From: Pyrinomonadaceae bacterium
Lineage (GTDB): Bacteria > Acidobacteriota > Blastocatellia > Pyrinomonadales > Pyrinomonadaceae
Reading direction: 5' to 3'
NCBI GenBank assembly: GCA_021228405.1
Contig: JAJQRF010000001.1
Location: 826,462-890,461, forward strand
DNA length: 64,000 nt
Shown here: positions 43,176-52,176 of the stretch, piece by piece
Numbering within the stretch: the stretch's first letter is position 1
Layout: each line of letters opens with the position of its first letter
The notes under the pieces: model-generated
Database searches by the model: none
Told to the model about the DNA's origin: nothing
Seen by the model: only the letters and a program-made list of their open reading frames with translations
Translations under genes and position numbers: made by a program

Positions 43176-45287
43176 TTAGCCGACACTGAAAACCGCTTCA
43201 CGAACGGCGGTGTCGCCCGAATTCAGATCGTTGACGGTAACGCGCAAAAGATACTTTCCGGCGGTCGCCGCGTCCTGTTTGATCGCTCCTTTCAGCGGGA
43301 TATGCGAAATATCCGCCACGCTCTGAACTTCCAGACGGCGCACGGGACTGTTTATGATTTTTTTGCCCCGCGCATCGAAAACTTCGATATGTGCCGTCAG
43401 ATTCGGCTTGTCCTTTTCAGGCTTGCTCGAATTATAGATAAACGCCACGAAATTAAACTGCAAAGGTCGCCCGAAACGATGATCGACACTGAACTGAACC
43501 TGATTTTTCCCGTCTTTTCCCGTCACTTCCTGACTGTCGAGAAAAAGACTGCTGAGAGTAATTTTGCGCTTTGACAGATCGGGCACGAATATCCATTTGA
43601 AACCGCCGCCGAGTTTGCCCGTCTTTTGTTCACGCGCCGCGATCTTGACCAGATAAATTCCCGGTTCGAGCGGTGTGCGGGCGTTGTAGATAATGTTTTG
43701 CTCACTGCCCGAAGCCGAATCGATGTCCAATCCGGTTTTAAAGTCGGCAACCTGTTTCCCTTTTTCATTCAAAACGATGCCCGCGAGATCGACGTGAGCG
43801 ACCGTTTTACCGTTCGCGCCGTAATCGAGTTTGCCCGTTTTTATCTGCACCGAACTGGTTATCATCGCGTTTTGTCCCGGCACGTCGAGATAATTGACGG
43901 AAACGCTGACGGGCAAATTCTGCGGTATTTTCCTTTCATCCGAAGTAAAAACTTCCGCGTTTTTTTCAGTTTGTTTTTTCTCTGATTTAGCGTCACCGGG
44001 CTTTTCTTTTCCCGTCAGAAAGCCGTTTTGCAAACGAACTTTGAGGTTCGGGCGACCGATCACCGAAACTTCGATCTTTTTGAATTTCTGCGCCGTCTGT
44101 TCGTCCTCTTCGGGAAGCCACGCGAGCGTGTAATAAACGGAAGTTTCGGTCAAAACCCGGTCGATCCATTTGTCGAAATAATTGGTTCCGCCGAGAAAAA
44201 CTCCGCCCGTGCCGTCGGCGATCTCGAAAAGTCCTTCCTGCAAAGCCGAGTCTTCCCCGAGCCGCCCGACTTCGAGCCGCCCGTTGGGATCGTTCGGGCG
44301 CGAACCCGTTGCATCTACAGCAATACTGTTCGACATACCGCGTGCGTCGATCGTGTAAAAAGTAAAATCGTCTTTCGCCGCCTGTCCCGCCAGTCTTTGC
44401 AAAAATCGATTATCGAGATTGCCATTGCCTTTATCCGTCAGAAAAAAACCATCGGAGAAAAGAAACACAAGCTTGCGACCACGCATTCCGCGCAGAGAAT
44501 CGACCATACTGCGGACGGATTCGAGGGTCGATTGCGAAACGACGGTGAGCGATTTTACGATGCTGTTTGCGCGTTGGATAACCGTTCGTCTGACCGCTTC
44601 ACGGTTTACGCTCGAACTTTTGATCTTGATCGATTCGATGAATTTTTCGACGTAATAATCGGTAACATTGGAATTACCGTTGAGAATCTGAATGGCGAGA
44701 TATTCGGGCATCGGCGGCTGGTCGGTGTCGCGCGTCAGGTCGGGAAACGGCTGAATGCGTTCCGCAATTGCGTTGACAACTGCCGGATTATCGGTAAATT
44801 GCTGTAAAAATCCGAGTCTGCCGCTCGAAGTAACGACCAGAATCTGGTCGAGCGGAAGCATATTATCGTCGGTGAATTTTTTGATCGCCGACCGCGTTCG
44901 GTTCAAGCTGTCGGGAGCCAGATGCAGATCGTCGAGAAAAAAGATGATTTTTCGTTCGCTGAGAATTGCCTTGGAATTAATGTTCGCTTGCGGAGTTTCG
45001 GTGCCGTCTGCGCCCGAAACTATTTGCCCGGTGCTGTTGGCTTCAAAAAACTCGATCGGACGCACCTTTCCGTCGACCTTCAGCTCGAATTGTTCCGGTT
45101 TCAACCCTTCAACGGGACGGTCGTTTTTGTCGAGGATGACGACGCTTGCCTGAAACAGATCCGTCGAAATCCTGACTTCATCCGGATCGGGATCGTCCTG
45201 CTGACCGATTGCTGTCGTAAATAAAAGAGAAACTGTAAGTAATAGGCGGCTGAATTGAAGGATTGCCGATAAATTTGACCTGCACAT
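43176..45287 (-). CDS. VWA domain protein, Acidobacteria 'VWFA-related' family
   Basis: 703 residues. A signal peptide ends near AIGQQ. The next region (ISTDLFQASVVILDKNDRPV, GLKPEQFELKVDGK) and the VWA-like domain with IIFFLDDLHLAPDSLNRTRS and RGRKLVFLFSDGFFL are the hallmarks of the VWFA-related family that is expanded in Acidobacteria (TIGR03436). A ~300-residue beta-rich C-terminal part follows. It is probably periplasmic or secreted. The classical MIDAS DxSxS is replaced by DDLHL, so metal binding may differ. Confidence 0.9.
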   Translation of the reverse strand: MCRSNLSAILQFSRLLLTVSLLFTTAIGQQDDPDPDEVRISTDLFQASVVILDKNDRPVEGLKPEQFELKVDGKVRPIEFFEANSTGQIVSGADGTETPQANINSKAILSERKIIFFLDDLHLAPDSLNRTRSAIKKFTDDNMLPLDQILVVTSSGRLGFLQQFTDNPAVVNAIAERIQPFPDLTRDTDQPPMPEYLAIQILNGNSNVTDYYVEKFIESIKIKSSSVNREAVRRTVIQRANSIVKSLTVVSQSTLESVRSMVDSLRGMRGRKLVFLFSDGFFLTDKGNGNLDNRFLQRLAGQAAKDDFTFYTIDARGMSNSIAVDATGSRPNDPNGRLEVGRLGEDSALQEGLFEIADGTGGVFLGGTNYFDKWIDRVLTETSVYYTLAWLPEEDEQTAQKFKKIEVSVIGRPNLKVRLQNGFLTGKEKPGDAKSEKKQTEKNAEVFTSDERKIPQNLPVSVSVNYLDVPGQNAMITSSVQIKTGKLDYGANGKTVAHVDLAGIVLNEKGKQVADFKTGLDIDSASGSEQNIIYNARTPLEPGIYLVKIAAREQKTGKLGGGFKWIFVPDLSKRKITLSSLFLDSQEVTGKDGKNQVQFSVDHRFGRPLQFNFVAFIYNSSKPEKDKPNLTAHIEVFDARGKKIINSPVRRLEVQSVADISHIPLKGAIKQDAATAGKYLLRVTVNDLNSGDTAVREAVFSVG

Positions 45288-45373
45288 AAAACCCTCGCTG
45301 AAAATATTTTTCAGTATATTATTTTAAGCTTTATTTTGAAAGAAATTTCTCATCGCAGGAATAAATGCGGCGA

Positions 45374-45793
45374 TCAGGGATTTTCGTAACCCAGAGCGCG
45401 AAGCTCCATTTGAAATTCGTGCGGGTTTTTCGCAAAAATAAGTCCGCCCTCTTTTTTGGAATGCGACGGCGCGTAGGCAAACGTCACCGAACTCGTTTCC
45501 ATATCTTCGCCGCCTTTTTTCAATTTGCCTTCGACCGTCACTTGCGAAGCGTTACTGCCGCCTTTGTTTTCGAGCGAGATTTTGACGAGATAGCCTTTCT
45601 CGGTTTTCGTGACCGCGTCGGCAACGACGTTCAGATCGGGCGGCGTATCCTGCTTGATAATCGCGCTGTAAAGCAAAAAACCGATTGACGACAGAACCAG
45701 AATTAAGCCGATCGCCGCCGCCAGCCATTCGAGCGCAGGGGTTTGCGATTTATTTCTACCGCTCTCCGAATCTTTCTTTTCGTCCTCTTTCAT
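45374..45793 (-). CDS. TIGR02588 family membrane protein
   Basis: 139 residues. One membrane helix (about 22-44; LEWLAAAIGLILVLSSIGFL) and a small extracytoplasmic beta domain (GYLVKISLENKGGSNASQVT). It matches the TIGR02588 family, whose members are found next to TIGR02587 proteins, as here (gap of 12 bp). Function of the pair is unknown. Both genes run leftward and probably form one operon. Confidence 0.8.
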   Translation of the reverse strand: MKEDEKKDSESGRNKSQTPALEWLAAAIGLILVLSSIGFLLYSAIIKQDTPPDLNVVADAVTKTEKGYLVKISLENKGGSNASQVTVEGKLKKGGEDMETSSVTFAYAPSHSKKEGGLIFAKNPHEFQMELRALGYENP

Positions 45794-45805
45794 ATTCTGT
45801 AGATA

Positions 45806-46663
45806 CTATAAAATCAACCTCGAAGCCGACGCACCGAGTGCCGCCGGAAAACTCATCACGACGACGGTTTTGGCAATGTTTTCGCCGTCCAGACCGTCGA
45901 TATGCCCGAACGTCCAGACGAGATACAAACTGATAATCAAAACCAGCGCGTAGCCAACGATCGTATACCGCAAAAAAACGCTCCAAAGCGGACTTTCCGC
46001 CGGCTTGCGTTTTTCCTGTCCGCGAAATTCGACCTTGTAAACAAAGGCGTGCATCAAAATAATGATGAAAACAGCGAGCAGAACGGCTTGCCAATCGGTC
46101 ATCTTGAAACCAATCAGAATAATTTCTTCGGTCGGTGCGGGATTCATTCCGAGAAAGACCGCGCCGACCATCATCAGAAACATTTCGCCGCCGTAGCCTG
46201 CCTTTCTCCGCCGTTTTTCTTCCTCCGAGTTTTTCTGCGAACCGTTGCCGAGTTCGCTTTGCGCAAGCAACGCGCCGATCGCCGCGACGACCGCCTGAAT
46301 CGAGATGATTCCGATTATTTCATCCCAAGACATCGAAAAATCGAAAACACCGAACAAAAACAGCAACGCGCCCGACGTGATAAACCCGACCGCATACGCC
46401 ACGAAAGCGTCGATCACGTCGTCCGTAAAACAAGACGTGTCTTCAAAGCCGATAAAATACGACATTCCGATCAACAGCGGAATCGCCAATGTCATAAAGA
46501 TCATCAGACGGTAACGTTCGACGGAAAAGCCGAGTGCCCACATCTCCATCGTCATAATCATCGGAAACGCAAAAATAATGGCTCCGGCAAATGCCCGAGC
46601 CAAACCGATCAGAAAGGTTTTATTGGTGTGTTTATTATTATTTTCCGCGCTTGTTTCAGCCAT
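45806..46663 (-). CDS. TIGR02587/DUF2391 family membrane protein
   Basis: 285 residues with about seven membrane helices, opening with LARAFAGAIIFAFPMIMTME and MEMWALGF, followed by FGVFDFSMSWDEIIGIISIQ and MMVGAVFLGMNPAPTEEIIL, all typical of the TIGR02587 family. Biochemical role unknown. It is paired with the TIGR02588 gene just downstream. Confidence 0.82.
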   Translation of the reverse strand: MAETSAENNNKHTNKTFLIGLARAFAGAIIFAFPMIMTMEMWALGFSVERYRLMIFMTLAIPLLIGMSYFIGFEDTSCFTDDVIDAFVAYAVGFITSGALLFLFGVFDFSMSWDEIIGIISIQAVVAAIGALLAQSELGNGSQKNSEEEKRRRKAGYGGEMFLMMVGAVFLGMNPAPTEEIILIGFKMTDWQAVLLAVFIIILMHAFVYKVEFRGQEKRKPAESPLWSVFLRYTIVGYALVLIISLYLVWTFGHIDGLDGENIAKTVVVMSFPAALGASASRLIL

Positions 46664-46749
46664 TTTGTAATTGATTATACAGAATGGCTGATACGTCGGA
46701 AAGATATTTTTTCATTCTGCCTGCAAAACATACACGACGGTTTCTCTTT

Positions 46750-47610
46750 TCAAGTCTTTATCTCAAGTGCCAGATTTCTCAACCAATCGAGTTTCATAGA
46801 TTGTTTATTCAACAGTTCTTTGACGAACAATTGTTTTTCGTTCTTGCTCTTGCCCGCATTATATAAACAATGCGCTTCATTCAACGCTTTTATCGTTTCT
46901 TCCGAATAATTCGGTGATTCCGACTCTTCCGTTTCCCACATTTTCGGGGTAAATGATTTCGTAATTTTGGGCTGATAATTTGCAACATGATGCCAAAATC
47001 CATAATCCATCGAAATATTTTTAATGTTCGATGATTTAAGATATTTCGTCCATTCTGTTTGCTGTTGCCATCTCCAAGTATTCGGGCTGGTTTTCTTGCG
47101 CAGCGTGATACCGATGAATCTGATTTTTTTATTCATTTCAGCCGAACCATTTTCAAGTTCATCTGACCAGTCATTTAACAACCTGAAAATCTGCTCATAA
47201 GTTCCGCCTTCATAGACCACATCGACAAACGAAGTTGGAATTTTGTTGCTTTTTATAGCAGTGGGATCAATAACAAGTTCTTCAAAGTATTTTTTCAGTA
47301 AGGCAAAAGACTTAGGATGATTCTGTCGAATATAATCAATGGATTGTCCGTAAAGTGATATATTCAATCTGAGTAAGCGATTATGCCAACTCGTATTTTC
47401 CAATATTGCCGTAAGATAATCGTGGACGCTGTCAAGCGAACGCCCGACAAATACAAGCCGCGAATTTTGACTGAAAGCTAAGATTCGTGCCGCACAATAA
47501 CGAACATCGGAAAGTAACTGTTCATTTAATTCAAAATCAGACTTTATAAGCGAACCAAGTTCGTCAGGTGATTCAATTTTCCAACGAAACGGGAAATTTG
47601 TTTCACTCAT
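46750..47610 (-). CDS. Uncharacterised protein, possible phosphoribosyltransferase-like fold
   Basis: 286 residues without signal peptide. Two elements recall type I phosphoribosyltransferases: RLVFVGRSLDSVHDYLTAIL near residue 55 and SFVDVVYEGGTYEQIFRLL near 130, the latter where the PRPP-binding loop would be. Whether ligand-binding residues are kept is not clear. The C-terminal ~80 residues are helical and rich in Lys and Glu. It lies 17 bp after the radical SAM gene and may be cotranscribed with it. Confidence 0.5.
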   Translation of the reverse strand: MSETNFPFRWKIESPDELGSLIKSDFELNEQLLSDVRYCAARILAFSQNSRLVFVGRSLDSVHDYLTAILENTSWHNRLLRLNISLYGQSIDYIRQNHPKSFALLKKYFEELVIDPTAIKSNKIPTSFVDVVYEGGTYEQIFRLLNDWSDELENGSAEMNKKIRFIGITLRKKTSPNTWRWQQQTEWTKYLKSSNIKNISMDYGFWHHVANYQPKITKSFTPKMWETEESESPNYSEETIKALNEAHCLYNAGKSKNEKQLFVKELLNKQSMKLDWLRNLALEIKT

Positions 47611-47627
47611 CTTGAAACACCTGCCTT

Positions 47628-48653
47628 TTACTTCATACTCAAAACGCTTTCAACGGTTTCTTTTTTCAATCCTTTACCGTTGCGGTTATTGTAATCGTTG
47701 AGCGAGATTTGTTTGTCGCGCCACGCGTCGAGATGTCCGACCTGATGAACGCACTGAATCGTGCAGGTCGGCGCACACCATTTTTCGGTGATGTATTCGC
47801 GTTTCATATCTTCGTGCGTGTAGTCGTGAATCGAAATTCCGGGCGTTCCGCGCTGTTGCGAACACCAACTGACGATGCCCGCTTCGTCGATATACAAATA
47901 TCTCGCCCCCGCACGGCAACGCCATTGATATTCCTTGCCTTCGACGAGCTCGTCCTGAAACCAGTTCCAGCGCGCATAGCTTCGCGTCCCTTTCGCTTTG
48001 ATCTCTTTGTAAACCTTCTTTTCGTGGTCGGTCAAACCTTTGTTCAAACCCATTTCGTCGTGAATCACGCCGACGGTCGAAGAAAAACCGAGTTCGATCG
48101 CGCGGTTGGCGATAATCAACGCTTCGTCGGGATTGGCAACGCCGCCGCCGACGACCGAATTGATGTTTACCTTAAATTTTGCGTGGTCGCGCAAGTTGAC
48201 GAGCTTTGCGTCCAAAACCTTCAAACTCTTTTTGGAAACGTCGTCGGGATTGACGTTGTCGATCGAGATTTGCAGGTAATCCAAACCTGCTTCGTTGAGT
48301 TTCTTGACCTTATCGACCTGAAAATAATAGCCGTTGGAGATTAAACCCGCGATCATTCCGTGATGACGGATGCGTGCGATGATGTCGTAAATCTGCGGGT
48401 GCATCATCGGTTCGCCGCCCGAGATCGTGACGACCGACGTGCCGAATTCCGCCAATTTATCGATGCGTTTGAGCATTTCCTCGATCGGCACCGGATCGCT
48501 CGTTTTGTCGTATTCGTTGCAATACGCGCACGCGAGATTGCAACGGCGCATCGGGACAATGTGAACTAAAACCGGATGTTTCGTCGAGGCGAACGCTTTG
48601 ATCGTATGTTTTACGCCGCGTGTAAAACGGCTGAAACTGCTTGCTTTTGGCAT
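47628..48653 (-). CDS. Radical SAM protein
   Basis: 341 residues. The 4Fe-4S/SAM motif is CNLACAYC (C-x3-C-x2-C) near residue 37, followed by [12 protein letters not shown] and the [16 protein letters not shown] barrel strand. A C-terminal cysteine cluster (CSQQRGTPG, then [12 protein letters not shown]) suggests a SPASM-like auxiliary cluster, as in MoaA/PqqE-type enzymes that modify peptides or cofactors. No precursor peptide gene is evident nearby. The substrate is unknown. Confidence 0.88.
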   Translation of the reverse strand: MPKASSFSRFTRGVKHTIKAFASTKHPVLVHIVPMRRCNLACAYCNEYDKTSDPVPIEEMLKRIDKLAEFGTSVVTISGGEPMMHPQIYDIIARIRHHGMIAGLISNGYYFQVDKVKKLNEAGLDYLQISIDNVNPDDVSKKSLKVLDAKLVNLRDHAKFKVNINSVVGGGVANPDEALIIANRAIELGFSSTVGVIHDEMGLNKGLTDHEKKVYKEIKAKGTRSYARWNWFQDELVEGKEYQWRCRAGARYLYIDEAGIVSWCSQQRGTPGISIHDYTHEDMKREYITEKWCAPTCTIQCVHQVGHLDAWRDKQISLNDYNNRNGKGLKKETVESVLSMK

Positions 48654-48710
48654 AGATTAAACTTCAGAACAGGTGTCAAATGTGTAATTATAAATTTTGC
48701 CGCACTTCTT

Positions 48711-48772
48711 TTCAAATATGCGCAAAAGGCTTTGGCTCACCGCGGAGTCAAAGCCTTTTGCGCATATTTGAA
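48711..48772 (-). repeat. Perfect 24-bp inverted repeat downstream of the LolA-like gene
   Basis: TTCAAATATGCGCAAAAGGC (and four more bases, 48711-48734) is exactly complementary to 48749-48772, with a 14-base loop. The stem is unusually long. It lies just past the stop of the LolA-like gene on the same strand. A short AAAAG tail rather than a U-run follows, so it is a hairpin of uncertain role, perhaps a terminator or RNA stabiliser. Confidence 0.85.
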
Positions 48773-48782
48773 AATCGGATTT

Positions 48783-49478
48783 TTAGCCTTTTACGAGTTC
48801 GGTTCCTTTCGGCAGATTTATGCTGAAGATCGAACCGTCGATCGACACGTTTTTCTGCAAATTGCTGATTAAAACCTCGTCCGTGTCATTATTCAGACCG
48901 ACAACTTTCGCTTGGATCGGCATTCCGTTTCCGTCAACCCAGAGTTCGGCAAATTTATAGCTTGCTTTTGTCTTCGGCGTAAGTTTGAGATGCCACGTTT
49001 GAATCGCGCCGGTCACTTGTTCCTGCCCGATGTATTGAATGTCGTAGTTAGCTTTCAATTCTTCCTTCGACATACTCATTATTTTCAAGACATTGCCGCC
49101 TTTTTCGCTGGCTTTTGCGGAACTGGAACTTCCCGTATAAGCTCTTTTGATACTCGGAACATACGCAACGTATTGACCGTTCACGATCGAAAGTTTTTCT
49201 TCCTTCGGCTTGTTCCAATCAAGCCGAACCGAAAAATTACGTCCTTTCCCGGGCAATAAAACCAGGTTTCCCATATATTCGTCGCTTTCTCCGAGCGTGG
49301 TGTCTGTTTTCACTCTTTTTATGTCGGCTTTCAATGATCTGAGCAGTTTATAATGAGAATCCATTCTTTTCAGAATTTCATTCAAAATCCCCTGTGCCTT
49401 TGTTTCAGTCACGGCAAAACCGTTAAATATCAATGTCAAAACAAAAATAGAAAAACCTGCTTTCAAAAATTTACTCAT
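48783..49478 (-). CDS. Outer-membrane lipoprotein carrier (LolA)-like protein
   Basis: 231 residues from the ATG at 49478; an upstream in-frame start would add 29 hydrophobic and basic residues in a hairpin region and is unlikely. Signal peptide (about 1-28), then the LolA fold: KRMDSHYKLLRSLKADIKRV, YMGNLVLLPGKGRNFSVRLD and VNGQYVAYVPSIKRAY. It should bind lipoproteins in the periplasm, or related lipids. It is grouped with an ABC ATPase and a LolB-like lipoprotein. Confidence 0.8.
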   Translation of the reverse strand: MSKFLKAGFSIFVLTLIFNGFAVTETKAQGILNEILKRMDSHYKLLRSLKADIKRVKTDTTLGESDEYMGNLVLLPGKGRNFSVRLDWNKPKEEKLSIVNGQYVAYVPSIKRAYTGSSSSAKASEKGGNVLKIMSMSKEELKANYDIQYIGQEQVTGAIQTWHLKLTPKTKASYKFAELWVDGNGMPIQAKVVGLNNDTDEVLISNLQKNVSIDGSIFSINLPKGTELVKG

Positions 49479-49505
49479 AAAAAAATAATCAACTCCTTTT
49501 CGTTT

Positions 49506-49583
49506 GAAAGTGAAAATCGAAAAGTGAAAACTGAACTTTGTCTTAAGATAATTTTCAGTTCTCACTTTAATATTTTACGCTTT
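49506..49583. repeat. Simple-word intergenic hairpin (GTGAAAA word)
   Basis: The left arm GAAAGTGAAAATCGAAAAGT (to 49535) pairs with TTCAGTTCTCACTTTAATAT and the following TTTTACGCTTT (to 49583) with few mismatches. It lies between two leftward genes and ends at the stop of the upstream one (49582). Fourth of the simple-word hairpins. Confidence 0.6.
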
Positions 49584-49878
49584 AACGAATCTCGATCTCG
49601 TAAAAAACTTCTCCCTTCGGGGTTTGCTTTTCGCGCCAGGTGACGATCTCGGCGTTGTCGTTTCCGCTGATCTCCTTCACGCGTTTTTCCATTTCGCCGC
49701 GCTCGGAAATCGGAAAGTCTTGTGCTTTGACGACCAAACGCGAGGTTTGGGTTGCCAGACGCTCTTTTCTTTCAAACCACGTCTTCGGAGTTAAAAAAAT
49801 AAACGCGACGATTAAAAGACAAAGAACGTCCCATTGCCAACTCGCTCGTTCATAACTCCAAAGAATGATTTTCTTCAT
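49582..49878 (-). CDS. Small membrane protein of unknown function
   Basis: 98 residues from the ATG at 49878, whose ATGA overlaps the stop of the ABC gene, so translation is coupled. One membrane helix (about 17-34; [20 protein letters not shown]) followed by a charged ~60-residue domain. It is probably attached to the ABC ATPase function by position. No family recognised. Confidence 0.6.
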   Translation of the reverse strand: MKKIILWSYERASWQWDVLCLLIVAFIFLTPKTWFERKERLATQTSRLVVKAQDFPISERGEMEKRVKEISGNDNAEIVTWREKQTPKGEVFYEIEIR

Positions 49879-50549
49879 TTTTCGATCTGCCCGTCTTTCA
49901 TCCGAATAATGTGCGAACAATGTTCGGCGGCTTCCGGGTTATGCGTGATCATAATGATCGTCTGTTTGAATTTCGCATTCAGATTGCGAAACATATCGAG
50001 CACGATCTCGGAATTTTCCGAATCGAGATTTCCCGTCGGCTCGTCCGCCAGAATGATCGCGGGATTGTTGATGACGGCGCGCGCCAGTGCTACGCGCTGT
50101 TGTTCGCCGCCCGACATTTCGAGCGGTTTATGGTGCATCCGGTTTTCGAGCTTTAAAAGCCGCAGAACTTCCTGTCTGCGCTCGGAGCTTCCGCCACCGT
50201 TTCCCGTGTGAATCTTTTCCGCCAGTTTCAGATTGCCTTCCGCCGTCAAGGTCGGGAAAAGGTTGAAACGCTGAAAAACGAAACCTATCTTGCGTCTGCG
50301 AATATCGGTTCTCTGGGCATCGGAAACTTTTGAAATATCTTCGCCGTCAATGATTATTTTTCCCGAGGTCGGCGACAGCAATCCGCCGAGAAGATGCAGA
50401 AGCGTCGATTTTCCGCAACCCGATTGCCCCATAATGGCGACAAATTCGCCTTCCTTGATCTCAAGCGAAACCCCGCGCAAAGCGTGCGTTTCCACTTTCC
50501 CGACTTTGTAAGTCTTGGTTAAATTTTCCGTTTCTAAAATCGTTTTCAT
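49875..50549 (-). CDS. ABC transporter ATP-binding protein (LolD/MacB type)
   Basis: 224 residues with all ATPase motifs: Walker [14 protein letters not shown]-loop [17 protein letters not shown], signature [17 protein letters not shown], Walker [18 protein letters not shown] and H-loop [11 protein letters not shown]. This is the LolD/MacB/FtsE-like subgroup of lipoprotein and efflux ATPases. No permease gene is adjacent, so its membrane partner must be elsewhere. An ATG (50549) follows a TTG one codon upstream. Confidence 0.93.
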   Translation of the reverse strand: MKTILETENLTKTYKVGKVETHALRGVSLEIKEGEFVAIMGQSGCGKSTLLHLLGGLLSPTSGKIIIDGEDISKVSDAQRTDIRRRKIGFVFQRFNLFPTLTAEGNLKLAEKIHTGNGGGSSERRQEVLRLLKLENRMHHKPLEMSGGEQQRVALARAVINNPAIILADEPTGNLDSENSEIVLDMFRNLNAKFKQTIIMITHNPEAAEHCSHIIRMKDGQIEK

Positions 50550-50558
50550 CAAATGACG

Positions 50559-51629
50559 TTATTGAAACCGCGTCGTATTTTTCGGAACTTCGGTCGTCGG
50601 TGACTGACTGCGCGTTTCTTCTAATTTCTTGTCGAGATCGACTTCTTCCAAGCCCCAGGTATTTTCCAGAACAAAGGCTTTGCCCGGGTAGGTTTTTCCG
50701 ATCGATACGCTTTCCGGTGCCTGATACGTCAGGCTCATTTTATATTTTTCCTTCGGTCGCGTCACCTCGATGCGCAAAGGCAGATTGACATACTCGGCAG
50801 AAGCCGACAGATTTCCCGGCACACCGTAGATAATATCCGAATCGATCTCGCCTTTCGCGTCGAAAATCTGCTGACGGGCAAGGCGGATTCCGCCGACGCG
50901 GTCAAACCAGAAACGCCGTGAAACCTTAAAACTGCCGTCTTCGCCTTTGTGTAATTCGTCAAGCAGATAATAACTCCGCAAAACCCAGCGTGTCGGCGAT
51001 TTTTTCTGGGCGTTAATGTCGAATTCTTCCTGAAAGATCGAACTTTGCGCGTAAACGTTATTTGCTACATCGATCGGGCGAACAAGCATCGCTTCGGTAA
51101 AATGCTGTGGACGCAGATTTGAAAAAGCCTTTGCGTTCTGCTTTGCCGTCTGCCCGCCCTTCAAGTCCAGATTGTCGATATTTTTCTGTAAAGAAGAATA
51201 ATCGGCATTGTTCGAGCCGATAATGAATTTCTTGTTTTTCCCGTCGCCGCCGTCCTGCAAAACCGCAACGCGAAATTTTTCGCCGTCCGAAGTCATTTGC
51301 GCAACATCCGTTTTGATGACGGGAACCTGAACTTTCAATAAAATATTCGCCGGACGCTGAACGACGACCTCTCCGTCGGCTGATTTATATTTCTCGGCGA
51401 TTCCTTCCTCGGCAAATGAATTATCTTCAAATTTCAAATCCATTTTGGCACGCATCGAGTTGACCTTCGCAAAACGATTGACCTCATTCATCAATTGATC
51501 CTGCGAGGCGTTTTCCGCTTTCAGGAGTTTTGGTTTCTCTATCTTATCCTTGACCGTGATACAACTGCTGAAAAATAATACCGAAACTACTATTAAAAAT
51601 AATGACAATAAAGGGGTTTTGATAAACAT
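50559..51629 (-). CDS. Putative outer-membrane lipoprotein with LolB/LolA-like fold
   Basis: 356 residues from the ATG at 51629 (the longer open frame starts 56 codons earlier but has no signal). A lipoprotein signal ends FFSSC. A LolB/LolA-type half-barrel is suggested by SMRAKMDLKFEDNSFAEEGI, VVQRPANILLKVQVPV and MTSDGEKFRVAVL. It could be the outer-membrane acceptor in lipoprotein sorting, but is about twice the length of LolB. It precedes the ABC ATPase gene by 9 bp. Confidence 0.6.
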   Translation of the reverse strand: MFIKTPLLSLFLIVVSVLFFSSCITVKDKIEKPKLLKAENASQDQLMNEVNRFAKVNSMRAKMDLKFEDNSFAEEGIAEKYKSADGEVVVQRPANILLKVQVPVIKTDVAQMTSDGEKFRVAVLQDGGDGKNKKFIIGSNNADYSSLQKNIDNLDLKGGQTAKQNAKAFSNLRPQHFTEAMLVRPIDVANNVYAQSSIFQEEFDINAQKKSPTRWVLRSYYLLDELHKGEDGSFKVSRRFWFDRVGGIRLARQQIFDAKGEIDSDIIYGVPGNLSASAEYVNLPLRIEVTRPKEKYKMSLTYQAPESVSIGKTYPGKAFVLENTWGLEEVDLDKKLEETRSQSPTTEVPKNTTRFQ

Positions 51630-51766
51630 CACTGATTTCAGATGTCGGATACTGCACGTCTGTTGTCTTGTAAAAACTTTCACGAATTCCGTTATAAAAG
51701 CAAAATCAAACCATTCAAATCGAAAATAATAACACGTTAAGTAAGTAAATACTAACAAGCAAAAGA

Positions 51767-51801
51767 CGCGGTGCCAAAAGACTTTTGCCTTCTGCACCGC
51801 G
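51767..51801 (-). terminator. Probable terminator at the end of the respiratory operon
   Basis: CGCGGTGC (51767) pairs with GCACCGCG (51801) and an inner CAAAAGACTTTTG palindrome fills the loop. On the minus strand it is followed by TCTTTTGCTTG. It lies 25 bp past the stop of the subunit IV gene. Confidence 0.6.
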
Positions 51802-51825
51802 CTTATGAATTTTCGAGCCGATTTT

Positions 51826-52170
51826 TTAGTTTGAAAAATTTCCGATCGAACGCGTCAGGTAGTCCTGCATCGTAAAGGCAAACATAATCGCTAAAAACAA
51901 AAATGTGCCGACGATGCTCAAACCGATCAGTTTCGGGCTGTATTTTACGTGCATAAAATACAGCATAACGAAAGTCATCTTGATCGTTGCGATCAGTAAA
52001 GCGACCAATGTGTTCGCGCCGGGAAAAATGTGGTCGAGGTCAACAACCGCCGCGCCGACCGTCAGGATCGTGCCGACCATCAAAATTCCGAAAACCATTA
52101 AATAAAGCGGGATCGGAACGATATGATGTTCGCCGTGTCCGTGTTCGTCGTGTTTATCGTGATCTGCCAT
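51826..52170 (-). CDS. Cytochrome c oxidase subunit IV
   Basis: 114 residues. A His-rich cytoplasmic start (HDKHDEHGHGEHH) and three membrane helices with TLVALLIATIKMTFVMLYFM and HVKYSPKLIGL, as in COX4/CtaF-type (prokaryotic subunit IV) proteins. It assists assembly or stability of the caa3-type oxidase. It is last in the act-cox operon. Confidence 0.88.
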   Translation of the reverse strand: MADHDKHDEHGHGEHHIVPIPLYLMVFGILMVGTILTVGAAVVDLDHIFPGANTLVALLIATIKMTFVMLYFMHVKYSPKLIGLSIVGTFLFLAIMFAFTMQDYLTRSIGNFSN

Positions 52171-52176
52171 AAACTT

